64,000 bases of DNA from VRUE01 sp963770315 (GCA_963770315.1 CAVYPC010000002.1:2480001-2544000); one strand, 5' to 3'. Shown: positions 37,401 through 45,352, numbered from the stretch's first letter. Notes: a model not told the origin generated them from the letters alone. Translations and numbers: made by a program.

Positions 37401-38726
37401 AGCGACAACTGCCTGCGGCTGACGACGCAGGGGCAGTTTCCCTGGGCGGGCGGCGAAGGCGAGTCGCTCGAGTACCCGGCGTCCGACACCAGCGTCGGCG
37501 AGCAGCACGAGCTGATGGTCGAAGCGCTCGGCAGCGCCGACCCCGACCGGACCGCCACCGAGTACTTCCTGGTCAGCGGCAATCCCACCGAAGACCGGCC
37601 GATCACGATCCAGTACTGGTTCTTCTACTCCTTCAACTACCAGCCGCTGCGCGGCAGGATCCTCCAGGGCGGCTACCACGAGGGGGACTGGGAGTCGGTC
37701 GGCGTCCTGCTCTCGGGGAAGACGCATCGCCCGCGCTACTTCTGGATGGCCCGCCACGAGAAGGAGGGCCGCCTGCTGCCGTGGAACGACGACGCGCTCC
37801 GGGTGATCGACGAACACCCCCAGGTCTTCGCCGCCCGCGGCAGCCATGCCGACTACGAAAGCTGCGCGGACCAGGTCCGCTACGTCGCCCAGTACCACCT
37901 GGTCGACGACCACCCGACCTGCGACCCCAAGCGCCAGCTGCACCTGCTTCCCGAGGCGACCCCGCTGACCGACCTCTCGCGGGTCGCGTGGGGTTGCTGG
38001 CACGGCCTCTTCGGCCATCGCAGCGGCGGCAGGACCTACGAAGAGATCCCCTACCTGGTCGCCGACGCCCCCCGCAGCCCGCTCTGGCAGCAGCACTTCG
38101 GCGGCGTCTCCTCGGAACCGTGTCGCGGCGTCCGCGACCCCGGCGGCCGCGACGGCGTGGGCGAGGAAGTGGTCGAGGAGAAGCAGGGCGTGCCGGCGAG
38201 GCTCCGCGGCGGCGCGGGGCGCCTCGACCCACTGGTCGACCAGTGCAGCGACTGGGAAAGCCACCCCCCTCCCGTCGGCACCTACATGGTCGCCTGCGAC
38301 CAGGAAGCCCTCGATGCCTACCTGAGGAGCGGCCTGGAGGACCCGGGCGGCACCGGCGTCCGCATCGACTCCGCCAAGAAGGGCGCGCCGCAGGTCGGCG
38401 AAGCGACGCTGCCGGCGACCCGCCGCAACCGCGAAGGGGTCTACCTCGACAGCTGGTGGCTCAGCGCGGCCGAGCCGACCGCGGTCTCCGTCTACGCGAC
38501 CTGCACCCAGGGCGGCGCGGTGGTCGGGGCGCGCTTCCCGCGGGTCGAGGTGACCCCGGGCCGGCCCCTCCACATCCTCGACCGCGGAGCCGAAGACAAG
38601 TGGCGCCTGCGCACCGCGGACGGGACCACGGTCGCCAAGACGACGCCGTTCGTCTTCAAGCTGCAAGACAGCGAACTGGTCCCCGGGGGCCCGGGCCGCG
38701 GCCCGGTGGCCTGTGGCGGCAGCTGA
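34425..38726 (+). CDS. Giant secreted/membrane protein: SGNH hydrolase, membrane helices, Vps62-like domain
   Basis: The 1,433-residue protein starts at ATG 34425, 9 bases after GGAGG. A signal peptide (LFACALTCLGVVAAPALAKA) leads to a GDSL/SGNH lipase: LVVALGDSVASGEGN (Ser141), VSVGANDVRFSG and GTLHPSEPGH. About ten hydrophobic segments follow from roughly residue 435 to 835. The last 450 residues include QYWFFYSFNYQP and GGYHEGDWESVGVLL, the signature of Vps62/DUF946-type beta folds, and RGSHADYESC. The order esterase, membrane block, Vps62-like is unusual. It may process envelope lipids or glycans. I see no frameshift. Confidence 0.8.
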   Translation: MLRTGRLFACALTCLGVVAAPALAKAPEPEPMGWSGVSRFGGDADGDGRLDSGAPPRFAALNVFPVRVRPAAEVCAAGQAEWTVDGQPRGGIQLQGGEAECHAEIGVRGEGKHTIEVRTGGRAEVAHVDVDDRLVVALGDSVASGEGNPEADGNWLDEPCHRSAVAGFQQAAALVARSLVHRSITFVSLACSGATIEKGLLGSYAGIDPEKGLSYQPQVTRLGRIDKARAGSGGVDAVLVSVGANDVRFSGIVKACATRFRCRTKRREARLDSDLTQLEAGYDLLGEELKAAAPGSPVLISEYFDPTRNEKGEFCGLSLGFITRANMEWAYEGLLVPLNTEIDEAAVRNRWHFVGGIASDFERHGYCADKSDRWVRRLFGSIFTQGDVNGTLHPSEPGHAAIAQRVAPELDRALGIAPPPPAPAAETDGSGSEWIWIVGIALAAIAALATAVRALVAAGAGWPLLILGGLLTLILLPIALVLLLLGGLLWLVLRLMRLMRPTWRPDPCPARPARPALERRRRSATTQQALLLGGGVVLAIVAATLFAGVVGGAILWLRFWSSHLPADQALDAVSRGEVVATGSQALAIFVALGLVAMGFAWLLDGKGQWVRSTRRGLVAIGLVEVLIAVLIGDFRRDEALLIFGGLILAALLLHYLLDRALAPTSPFRARPAAKSIFDRVGAWLQRFAGPSPGAVALRLWQALPLALLLLAAIRSLTAEGPDRYLWVLAPLALAAILFVLPGGMASKGVTRRDPDLESLGLPRAALALAGVACIAVLLARDEAWLAAAALVATALGLFCLAVAAASGERFAPYGLAVLISVPLFGAAAALLHGVDSPEMQPVAAVLENGTSVCGAYIGESEGKLWMGRLVLDERGGVNRPRPGTIFPIDSDRVAARTLGPLEPVARTETRAVEMREQLLDARGDRDLARRSPTCEPPRPAPKVARSWQRRLAERYQPELVLDREDGFWPIPVKTIFSMQNSSGAICRQVAAGSDNCLRLTTQGQFPWAGGEGESLEYPASDTSVGEQHELMVEALGSADPDRTATEYFLVSGNPTEDRPITIQYWFFYSFNYQPLRGRILQGGYHEGDWESVGVLLSGKTHRPRYFWMARHEKEGRLLPWNDDALRVIDEHPQVFAARGSHADYESCADQVRYVAQYHLVDDHPTCDPKRQLHLLPEATPLTDLSRVAWGCWHGLFGHRSGGRTYEEIPYLVADAPRSPLWQQHFGGVSSEPCRGVRDPGGRDGVGEEVVEEKQGVPARLRGGAGRLDPLVDQCSDWESHPPPVGTYMVACDQEALDAYLRSGLEDPGGTGVRIDSAKKGAPQVGEATLPATRRNREGVYLDSWWLSAAEPTAVSVYATCTQGGAVVGARFPRVEVTPGRPLHILDRGAEDKWRLRTADGTTVAKTTPFVFKLQDSELVPGGPGRGPVACGGS

Positions 38727-38744
38727 GCCCGCGGTCCGCGGTGG

Positions 38745-40112
38745 CTAGAAGACCAGGCGGTCGCGGCCGCTGCCCTTGGCCGTGTAGAGGGCGGCGTCGG
38801 CGCGCTCCAGCAGGTCGTCGATGCTCTCGCCGAAGTCCCAGCAGGCGAGACCGGCCGAGCAGGTCTGCCCGTCGACGGTCGCCGCTCGCAGTCGTTCGAC
38901 GATCCCAGCCGCCCGCTCGAGCGGGCAGTCCGGGAGGAGGACGAGGAACTCCTCGCCGCCGTAGCGGAGGATCGTGTCTTCCCCCCTCAGCTCCGCATCC
39001 CAGGCCAGCGCACAGTCGCGCAGCATTTCGTCGCCGGCGGGGTGGCCGTGGGCGTCGTTGTAGGCCTTGAAGTAGTCGATGTCGATGATCGCGAGGCAGA
39101 GCGGCGCGGAGGCGCGGCGGGCGCGGGCCATCTCGCGGGGAAGCTGCTCGTCGATCATGCGCCGGTTCGGCAGCCCGGTGAGGGCATCGCGACTGGCGAG
39201 AACCTTGACCTCGGTCAGGAGCTCCTCGCGTTCGGACTCGATCTGCTTCAGCTCGGTGACGTCGGTGGCGCGACCGTAGATCAGCGACTCGTCGGGGGCC
39301 AGGGTCGAGCTCCATCGCAGCCAGTGCCAGCTGCCGTCCCTGGCGAGGCAGCGGTTCTCGAAGCCCGACGTGTTCCTGCCCCCGAAGACGGCGGCCGCCT
39401 CGACTTCGGTGAGCTTGCGATCGTCCGGATGGACCAGGTCGAAAAACGACTTCGCCCGCAGCTCCTCGTCGCTGTAGCCGAGGCTTTGCTCCCAGGCGGA
39501 GTTCAGCTCGACCAGATAGCCGTCCGTGTCCGCCGTGCAGAGCATGTCCTGGGAGAGGTCGAAGAAGCGGCGGGCGCGAAGGTCGGCACGCGCGCGGCGG
39601 ACGGCGATCTCGCTGATCAGGACCGTGACCACCGAGAGCGACATCGCCGTGAAAGCCCAGCGGCTGAAGACCGAGTAGCCGGCGGTGCTCCCGACCTCGG
39701 CCAGGACGACCGCGTAGACGGCGAGCAGCCAGGCCAGGTGGGCGACCGCCAGACGCCGCGGGAAGTAGTAGGCGGCGATCAGCATCGCCCAGACGAAGAT
39801 CGCGCCGTACTGCCCGGCCGCCACGCCGCTCTCGTAGGTGAGCAGCCCGGTCAGCACAACGACGGCGGCGAGGATCGCGTGGGGCGCCCAGGTCGGGAGG
39901 CGGGGGGCGAAGGCGAGGCAGAGCAACCCGCCGGCGAACAGCACCCCGGCGATCGCGATCAGGTCGTCGAGGTCTGCTACCTCCGGATGGGGGAGCGCCA
40001 GCGACAGCGCCACCAATCCCGCCGCGGCCAGCATCAGCGCGCCGAGCGCCCGCACCTCCGACCCCGAGCGCCTCAGCGCCTCGCGTCCGTTCGTCGTTCG
40101 CCGCATCGTCAC
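38745..40112 (-). CDS. Membrane PAS-GGDEF diguanylate cyclase
   Basis: The protein has 455 residues from GTG 40112, or 453 from ATG 40106. It has about six N-terminal membrane helices, a PAS domain (DLSQDMLCTADTDGYLVELN, ELRAKSFFDLVHPDD) and a GGDEF domain: RDALTGLPNRRMIDEQL, IIDIDYFKAYNDAHGHPAGD and YGGEEFLVLL (active, GGEEF). It should make cyclic di-GMP from two GTP. The inhibitory RxxD site is not evident. The sensor domain may detect envelope or light/redox signals. It is convergent with the giant protein. Confidence 0.92.
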   Translation of the reverse strand: MTMRRTTNGREALRRSGSEVRALGALMLAAAGLVALSLALPHPEVADLDDLIAIAGVLFAGGLLCLAFAPRLPTWAPHAILAAVVVLTGLLTYESGVAAGQYGAIFVWAMLIAAYYFPRRLAVAHLAWLLAVYAVVLAEVGSTAGYSVFSRWAFTAMSLSVVTVLISEIAVRRARADLRARRFFDLSQDMLCTADTDGYLVELNSAWEQSLGYSDEELRAKSFFDLVHPDDRKLTEVEAAAVFGGRNTSGFENRCLARDGSWHWLRWSSTLAPDESLIYGRATDVTELKQIESEREELLTEVKVLASRDALTGLPNRRMIDEQLPREMARARRASAPLCLAIIDIDYFKAYNDAHGHPAGDEMLRDCALAWDAELRGEDTILRYGGEEFLVLLPDCPLERAAGIVERLRAATVDGQTCSAGLACWDFGESIDDLLERADAALYTAKGSGRDRLVF

Positions 40113-40136
40113 CCATCGGCGGGGGAGGAGCGGTCT

Positions 40137-40988
40137 TTAGCTATGCACGGCTTCCCAGACGATCACAGCCGGGACCCCCGTCAGCGCATCCTCGAAGGCA
40201 GCGGTCCGGTGCTTCTTCGCTCGAGCTTGTGCCTGCTCCCTGCTTAGAGGCGGTTCGATGCAACAGCGGACTGCGAGGCCAGCCTCGCGGAACGCCGAGA
40301 TGTAGTCGCCGTGCAGGTGTGGGTACTCCGGGATCATCGAGCGTCGGCCCTGCGGATCGACGAACACGGCTCTCCAGCCGAGGATCGCCGTGGCAAACGG
40401 GTGAGGATTCGAGACGATCAGGCGGCCGCCGGGGCGGAGCACGCGAGCGAGCTCGGCGATCGCTGCGTCGATCTTGGGCAGGTGGCTGAGAGCCAATGCG
40501 CAGACCGCACCCACCACCTCTCCGTCCTCGAGCGGCAGTGCGGTCAGCTCGCCGCAGCGGAGGTCCACACCAGCAAGCTTGGCTCTTGCGCGGTCGAGCA
40601 TCTCCTCGCTCGCGTCGACCCCGATCACCTCGTCACGCCCGGAACGGCTGAGGTGGGCGGCATGCCGGCCGGTCCCGCAGGCGGCATCGAGCACCGGGCC
40701 GGCCGGAAGTTGCGCGAGCAGCTCGCGGACGACCGGCTCCTCGAGCGCAATCGTGTCGTTGCCGGGCTCGTCGTAGTCCGTCGCCCATTGCGCATAGCCA
40801 GCGCTGACGTCCACCTCCGGCAGGTCGCGGCGCTCGGAGAAGGGCGGCTCGTCGAGACGAGAAGCGATCTCGCGGATCTCCTCGACGCGCGCCTCGACCC
40901 CACCAAAAGCTCGCCGGGCTCCGGCTCGCAGCAAGGCGAGCCCCTCGATGCCGAGGATGTAGTGGCCTTGCCTGAACTCCTCCGTCAT
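40137..40988 (-). CDS. Class I SAM-dependent methyltransferase
   Basis: The 283-residue protein shows motif I VLDAACGTGRHAAHLS, then VIGVDASEEMLDRARAKL, LTALPLEDGEVVGAVCALAL and RVLRPGGRLIVSNPHP. The N-terminal 80 residues are helical and include YAQWATDYDEPGND. The substrate is unknown. It has its own start and lies 24 bases upstream of the GGDEF gene on the same strand. Confidence 0.85.
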   Translation of the reverse strand: MTEEFRQGHYILGIEGLALLRAGARRAFGGVEARVEEIREIASRLDEPPFSERRDLPEVDVSAGYAQWATDYDEPGNDTIALEEPVVRELLAQLPAGPVLDAACGTGRHAAHLSRSGRDEVIGVDASEEMLDRARAKLAGVDLRCGELTALPLEDGEVVGAVCALALSHLPKIDAAIAELARVLRPGGRLIVSNPHPFATAILGWRAVFVDPQGRRSMIPEYPHLHGDYISAFREAGLAVRCCIEPPLSREQAQARAKKHRTAAFEDALTGVPAVIVWEAVHS

Positions 40989-41036
40989 GGCGGGCGCACG
41001 CTACCGCACCGTAGTTAGGTCGCCTACCCTTCCGCG

Positions 41037-41516
41037 ATGGCCAACATCTATGAGCCCAGCTTCGAGGAGGACGAGCGGCCCGCGGGGCTCCGGTCGAGGC
41101 GAGCGCGGATCGGCTACGAGCTCGGCGCCGAGCTGATCGGTGCCAGCCTCTGGGAGCTGCCGCCGGGAGAGGCCGCCTACCCGTACCACTTCCATTACGC
41201 CGATGAGGAGCTCGTGATCGTGCTCGCGGGGCGCCCGAGCCTGCGCACGCCGGAGGGAATCCGCGAGCTGGAGGAGGGCGAGGCCCTGCGCTTCCCACTC
41301 GGCGAGGAGGGCGCCCACCAGATCCTCAACCGCTCCAAGGAGGCGGCGACCTTCCTGGCGATATCGAGCAACGGGCGACCAGATGTTGTCGTCTATCCGG
41401 ATTCCGACAAGATCGGCGTCGGTGAGCGCCTGCCTCGTGGCGGCGGCCTGCGCGCCTTCTTCCGCCGCGGCGACAGCGTCGACTACTTCGAGGGCGAGCG
41501 CTCGGGCGAGGATTGA
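41037..41516 (+). CDS. Cupin-domain protein
   Basis: The 159-residue protein holds one cupin: PPGEAAYPYHFHYADEELVI (HxH and Glu of motif 1), LAGRPSLRTPEGIRELEEGE and then FPLGEEGAHQILNRS (motif 2 His). The metal site is complete. It is of the DUF861-like group that often binds sugars or small acids. The function is unknown. The next gene starts 2 bases downstream, so the two form an operon. Confidence 0.85.
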   Translation: MANIYEPSFEEDERPAGLRSRRARIGYELGAELIGASLWELPPGEAAYPYHFHYADEELVIVLAGRPSLRTPEGIRELEEGEALRFPLGEEGAHQILNRSKEAATFLAISSNGRPDVVVYPDSDKIGVGERLPRGGGLRAFFRRGDSVDYFEGERSGED

Positions 41517-41518
41517 CC

Positions 41519-42130
41519 GTGTCGAGCGAGTGGTCCGACCCGGGGCGCGTCGCCGAGTATCTCTCGCGCGAGATACCGCACCGGCTGACGGCCGAGGCGA
41601 TGCTGCTGGAGGCGCTGCCGACGCGGGTCGAGCGGTTCCTCGACCTCGGCACCGGCGACGGGCGGATGCTGGCGCTGGTCCGCGATCGCCATCCCAACGC
41701 AGTCGCGGTCGGCCTCGACTCCTCCGCGCCGATGCTCTCCCGCGCGGCGGGGCGGTTCGGCGAAGACCCGCTGGTCGAGCTCCGCACGGGCGACCTCGAC
41801 AGCCCGCTCGAGGAGTCCGAGCCTTTCGACGCCGTCGTCTCCGGGCTGGCGATCCACCATCTCGAGGACGGGCGCAAGCGCCAGCTTTTCGCCGAGATCC
41901 AAACGCTGCTCGCTCCGGGCGGCGTCTTCGCCAACCTCGACCTCGTACGCTCGGCTTCGCCGCGACTGCACGAGCGCTTCCGGCGGGAGATCGGCCGCGT
42001 CCAAGACGACCCCACCGACCGCCTCGCCGACCTCTCCCCGCAGCTCGATTGGCTGCGCGAGGCGGGCTTCGGCGAGGTCGAATGCCACTTCAAGTGGCTC
42101 GAGCTGGCGCTCGTGGTCGCGGTCAAGTGA
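41519..42130 (+). CDS. Class I SAM-dependent methyltransferase
   Basis: I start it at GTG 41519, just after the cupin stop (an in-frame TTG at 41513 overlaps the stop). The 203-residue protein carries FLDLGTGDGRMLALVRDRHP (motif I), AVGLDSSAPMLSRA, FDAVVSGLAIHHLEDGRKRQ and LLAPGGVFANLDLV. It ends in a beta-strand FKWLELALVVAVK. The substrate is unknown. The pyridoxamine oxidase gene begins 2 bases after its stop. Confidence 0.85.
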   Translation: MSSEWSDPGRVAEYLSREIPHRLTAEAMLLEALPTRVERFLDLGTGDGRMLALVRDRHPNAVAVGLDSSAPMLSRAAGRFGEDPLVELRTGDLDSPLEESEPFDAVVSGLAIHHLEDGRKRQLFAEIQTLLAPGGVFANLDLVRSASPRLHERFRREIGRVQDDPTDRLADLSPQLDWLREAGFGEVECHFKWLELALVVAVK

Positions 42131-42132
42131 GC

Positions 42133-42711
42133 ATGGGCGAGACCGATCCCATAGCCGAGCTGCGCGAGTGGATCGAGGAGGCGCGAAGGGAAGGCGTGCC
42201 CCAACCCGGCTCGGTGGCCTTCGTCACCGCGAGCGCGGAGGGGCGGCCCTCGGCGCGAACGGTGAACCTCAAACGCCTCGAGGAGGATGCGCTCGTCTTC
42301 ACCTCCGCGCTGTGGACTCGCAAGGCGAGGGAGATCGAGGCCAATCCCCATGTCGCCCTGCTCTTCCAGTGGCCGTCGCTGGGTCGCCAGGCCCACGTCG
42401 CCGGCAAGGCCGAGATCGCCGAGCGTGCGTTGGCCGAGGAGCTGTTCGGCGAGCGCGACCTGCTCCACCAGCTGCAGACCGTCGTCTCCCGTCAGGGTGA
42501 GCCGATCGACGACCTAGGCCCCCTGCGCGACAGGCTCTCGCACCTGGCCCAGGTGCAGGAGGCGGCGCCTGCCTGCCCGCCGGACTGGGGCGCCTTGCGG
42601 GTGCGCCCGGACGCGATCGAGCTGTGGAGCGAATCCCCGGACCGCATCCACGAGCGCCGCCTCTTCGAGCGCGAGGGCGAGGGCTGGACCGTCACCCTGC
42701 TCTCGCCCTGA
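42133..42711 (+). CDS. pdxH: Pyridoxamine/pyridoxine 5'-phosphate oxidase
   Basis: The 192-residue protein begins at ATG 42133 (a GTG at 42127 overlaps the previous stop). It has the PNPOx split-barrel: PQPGSVAFVTASAEGRPSAR, TVNLKRLEEDALVFTS, KAREIEANPHVALLFQWPSL, RQAHVAGKAEIAE and a C-terminal dimerisation part with ELWSESPDRIHERRLF. It oxidises PNP/PMP to pyridoxal phosphate with FMN. It is slightly shorter than the E. coli enzyme but has both family ends. It closes the cupin-methyltransferase-pdxH operon. Confidence 0.88.
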   Translation: MGETDPIAELREWIEEARREGVPQPGSVAFVTASAEGRPSARTVNLKRLEEDALVFTSALWTRKAREIEANPHVALLFQWPSLGRQAHVAGKAEIAERALAEELFGERDLLHQLQTVVSRQGEPIDDLGPLRDRLSHLAQVQEAAPACPPDWGALRVRPDAIELWSESPDRIHERRLFEREGEGWTVTLLSP

Positions 42712-42712
42712 G

Positions 42713-43045
42713 CTACGTATGAGTCAGGACGATCCCGAGCAGGGCGATGATCAGTCCGCCCAGCATTGAGAACATCATCCGCTGCCAGCGATCGAAGCGG
42801 TCGTCAAACCGGTCGAATTGACTTTCCAGGCCGTCGAATCGACCTTCAAGCCCGTCGAATCGACCTTCCAGTCCATCGACTCGACCTTCCAGGCGATCAA
42901 ATCGACCTTCCAGGCGGTCGAAGCGCGCGTTCGTCTCGACCCGGAAGGAACCCGCCTCGCCGCGAATCGCGCGGAGGTCCGCGTCGACTCGGTCGAAGCC
43001 CTCATCGAGCCGCTCGTCGGTCCAGCTCTGCCTCATCGCCTCCAT
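42713..43045 (-). CDS. Coiled-coil protein with C-terminal membrane helix
   Basis: I start it at ATG 43045 (MEAMRQSWTDERLDEGFDRV); the open frame reaches 43105. The 110-residue protein consists of heptads of the form RFDxLEG repeated five times or more. It ends in a membrane helix (MFSMLGGLIIALLGIVL). It would form a parallel coiled coil anchored to the membrane. The coding DNA of the heptads is a 21-bp tandem repeat. Such proteins are common and unnamed in many bacteria. Confidence 0.65.
   Translation of the reverse strand: MEAMRQSWTDERLDEGFDRVDADLRAIRGEAGSFRVETNARFDRLEGRFDRLEGRVDGLEGRFDGLEGRFDGLESQFDRFDDRFDRWQRMMFSMLGGLIIALLGIVLTHT
42812..42916. repeat. Five tandem 21-bp units inside the coiled-coil gene
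   Basis: Units start at 42812, 42833, 42854, 42875 and 42896 with the consensus GTCGAATCGACCTTCCAGGCC. Each encodes one heptad on the minus strand. The units differ at several positions, so the array is old or under selection; slippage could alter the coil length. Confidence 0.85.
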
Positions 43046-43261
43046 GATGGCATTGTAGACAGAACGATGCACGCAAGTGACGCGCAGATCGAGAAATTTC
43101 CGCAAATCCTTGCGCGCGGAACTCGCGCTGCTGCTGCCCCAGATCGGCCCTCGCTCGATCCGGGCTGCGATAAACGTCCGTACAGAGCGGGCGCCGTGGC
43201 GTCAAGCCGCGCGGCCCGCGTTAAGGTGCTCCAAGACGACCTTCGAGCGAGGAGAGCCGGG

Positions 43262-44299
43262 ATGAGACGAGTTGGGAAGCTGCTGTTGGGACCGGGAGTC
43301 ATCGGGCTCCTCCTCGTGGGACTGATCGCCGCGCCCAGCGCGCCGGCCGCAGCGCTGGCGAGCGCCTCGGGCTGCAAGAGCGCGAGCAACATCGAGGCGA
43401 TCGTCGACGACTCAGGCTCGATGGAAATCACCGACCCGAACCGCCTCCGGGTGCAGGGGATGAGCCTGCTGATCGACGACCTCTCGCCCACTACGCAGCT
43501 CGGCGCGGTCGAGTTCGGCTCCGGGATCGACATCCCCGGGATCCTCACGACCCCGGCCGCCGACACTGTCTTCCCACCCGAGGCCGTGGGAGCGAACGCG
43601 ACCGCCATGCGCGCCGCCCTCGACAAAGTGATCCAGGCCGACAACGGCGCCACCGACTACAACGGCGCCTTCGCCCAATCCGACGCCGACAACCCCAGCG
43701 CCGACGCGCGCGTCTTCCTCACCGATGGCGGCCACGACATCGGCACCTACAACGAAGGGCACCTGACTCACAAGGTGCCGACCTACGTGATCGGCTTCGG
43801 CGCGGGGATCTCCGCTGGCCCGGATCAGGCCCGGCTGAAAAAAATCGCCAGCGACACCGGCGGCAAATACTTCCCCGTACAGGACGCGAGCGAGCTGCAG
43901 GCGGCGATGAACAGCATCGGCGCGGCGCTCACCTGCCAGACCCCTCCGCAGCAGTTCACCGACACGCTCGCCAAAGGCCAGAGCAAAGTGCACAGCGTCA
44001 CCGTCGGCGCCGCTACGAAGACGCTCCAGATCACCCTGACCTGGGCCAGCCCGCTCGACAAGTTCAAGCTCTCGGGGCTGCGGCTGGTCGGCAAAAACGG
44101 CCTACTCGCGGTCGCCTCGCGCAGCCAGCCGCCGGGCAAGCTGAAGGTGACCAAAACGATCAGCTCGACCTTCGCCATCCTCAAAGTCTCGAAGCTGAGA
44201 AAAGGAACGCTGCGCTTCAACGTGAAGGCGGCGACGATCGGCTCCGGCGCACCGAAAGTCGCTGTGACGACGCAGGTCGGTCAGAGCACGCACAAATAG
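43262..44299 (+). CDS. Secreted von Willebrand factor A domain protein
   Basis: The 345-residue protein has a signal peptide (LLLGPGVIGLLLVGLIAAPS, cleavage near ALAS). A VWA fold follows, with the MIDAS motif DDSGSMEITDPNRLRV and later DARVFLTDGGHD and IGFGAGISAG. A second domain (TLAKGQSKVHSVTVGAATKT) is a beta-sandwich, possibly for cell-surface binding. It binds a ligand through a divalent metal outside the cell. Just downstream is an unusual palindromic region. Confidence 0.85.
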   Translation: MRRVGKLLLGPGVIGLLLVGLIAAPSAPAAALASASGCKSASNIEAIVDDSGSMEITDPNRLRVQGMSLLIDDLSPTTQLGAVEFGSGIDIPGILTTPAADTVFPPEAVGANATAMRAALDKVIQADNGATDYNGAFAQSDADNPSADARVFLTDGGHDIGTYNEGHLTHKVPTYVIGFGAGISAGPDQARLKKIASDTGGKYFPVQDASELQAAMNSIGAALTCQTPPQQFTDTLAKGQSKVHSVTVGAATKTLQITLTWASPLDKFKLSGLRLVGKNGLLAVASRSQPPGKLKVTKTISSTFAILKVSKLRKGTLRFNVKAATIGSGAPKVAVTTQVGQSTHK

Positions 44300-44340
44300 G
44301 AAGCGGCCGGTCTAGATGACCGATTCCACGACCCGCAGCT

Positions 44341-44494
44341 AGACAGAGAAGCCTGGCCGGTCTGCGGTCGAATTGACACCCCAAGAGCTTTGCTCTTGGG
44401 GTGAACGATGGGCGCGGCCTACGGCCGCGCAATCGCCAGATTGCATAGGCCGCTTCGCGACATTCGACCGCAGACCGGCCAGGCTTCTCTGTCT
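44341..44494. repeat. Structured palindromic element, copy 1
   Basis: Outer arms 44341-44373 and 44462-44494 are perfect 33-bp complements (start AGACAGAGAAGCC). Inside are three hairpins: CACCCCAAGAGC-TTT-GCTCTTGGGGTG (44377-44403), GCGCGGCC-TAC-GGCCGCGC (44412-44430) and GCAAT/ATTGC (44429-44444). The conserved tract CCGCTTCGCGACATTC precedes the right arm. It lies between convergent genes, and a second, inverted copy lies 110 bases further on. Confidence 0.85.
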
Positions 44495-44604
44495 CGACAC
44501 GCTCCCGCAATAGCCAGGGCTGCAAGTGCGGTCCCAGGGTTCCCAAGCTTCAAGCCGAGGCGACGCTTCAGAAGCTGCGCTTTCGAAGCTCGGTGTGCTT
44601 CGAG

Positions 44605-44746
44605 GGGATGGCGGGTGTGCCTCTGCGGGAATGTCGCGAAGCGGCGGAAATGCAATCCGTCTCCTGCGCGGCGAAGCCGCGCACCAGATTCACCCAAGAG
44701 CTCCGCTCTTGGGTGTCAATTCCTGCAGAGGCGCACCCGCCATCCC
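44605..44746. repeat. Structured palindromic element, copy 2 (opposite orientation)
   Basis: Outer arms 44605-44632 and 44719-44746 pair over 28 bp with only two changes, both G-T wobbles on the + strand. Inside are CACCCAAGAGC-TCC-GCTCTTGGGTG (44691-44715) and GCGCGGC-GAA-GCCGCGC (44666-44682). Read on the minus strand it shares the internal tracts ATTGCAT and CCGCTTCGCGACATTC with copy 1, while the outer arms are different in sequence yet still complementary. Confidence 0.8.
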
Positions 44747-44779
44747 TACCTAACCCGCCGAGGTCGTGGAATCAGTCAT

Positions 44780-45352
44780 CTACGCGCCAGGCTCGTAGGT
44801 GAGCAGGGCTATGCCGTCGCCCAGCGTCTTCGAGCCGGTCAACCGCAGCGGCTTCTTCTCGCTGACGTCGCCGAAGAGGCGCTTGCCCGAGCCGAGCAGG
44901 ACCGGGAAGACCATCAGGCGCAGCTCGTCGAGGAGATCGTGCTCGACGAGCGCCTGGACCAAGCGGGCGCTGCCCGCGACCAGGATCGTCCCGTCGATCT
45001 CGTCCTTCAGCTTCGCGACCTCCTCCACCACGTCGCCGCGGAGGACGGTCGAGTTGTTCCACTCCGCCTCCTCCAGGGTCGAGGAGACGACGTACTTGGG
45101 CATCGCGTTCATCTTCTCGGCGAAGCCGGCCTCGTCGCGGATCGTCGGCCAGGCAGCGGCGAAGCCTTCGTAGGTCACCCGCCCGAGCAGCTGCACCTCG
45201 GCCTCCATCGTCTCGTCGAGCTTGAACTTGTCGCCCTCCTCGCCGCGGTCGATCTCGAAGGTCCACCCCGCGTGCCGGTAGTCCTCGCCCCCGCCCGGGG
45301 CCTCGATGATGCCGTCGAGAGAGATGAACTCGGTTACGACGATCCTTCCCAT
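44780..45352 (-). CDS. Dihydrofolate-reductase-like protein (RibD C-terminal family)
   Basis: The protein starts at ATG 45352 behind AAGGAG. Its 190 residues show the RibD_C/DHFR-like fold: IVVTEFISLDGIIEAPGGGE, ETMEAEVQLLGRVTYEGFAA, PKYVVSSTLEEAEWNNSTVL and ILVAGSARLVQALVEHDLLD. These proteins bind NADPH; most of this group are not true DHFR and their substrate is unknown. A longer open frame upstream lacks a ribosome site. Confidence 0.85.
   Translation of the reverse strand: MGRIVVTEFISLDGIIEAPGGGEDYRHAGWTFEIDRGEEGDKFKLDETMEAEVQLLGRVTYEGFAAAWPTIRDEAGFAEKMNAMPKYVVSSTLEEAEWNNSTVLRGDVVEEVAKLKDEIDGTILVAGSARLVQALVEHDLLDELRLMVFPVLLGSGKRLFGDVSEKKPLRLTGSKTLGDGIALLTYEPGA

Noticed and set aside
35723..39070. 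A 1,115-codon open frame overlapping the giant SGNH-Vps62 gene
   Set aside because: Its composition is Arg/Pro/Gly-rich with no motifs, a high-GC shadow. The other frame has signal peptide, catalytic motifs and membrane helices.
42812..42916. Possible CRISPR-like array
   Set aside because: The 21-bp units are contiguous, without spacers, and encode heptads of a coiled coil.
44300..44779. Small open frames inside the palindromic region
   Set aside because: They follow the palindrome symmetry and have no start signals. The inverted repeats explain the sequence better than coding does.
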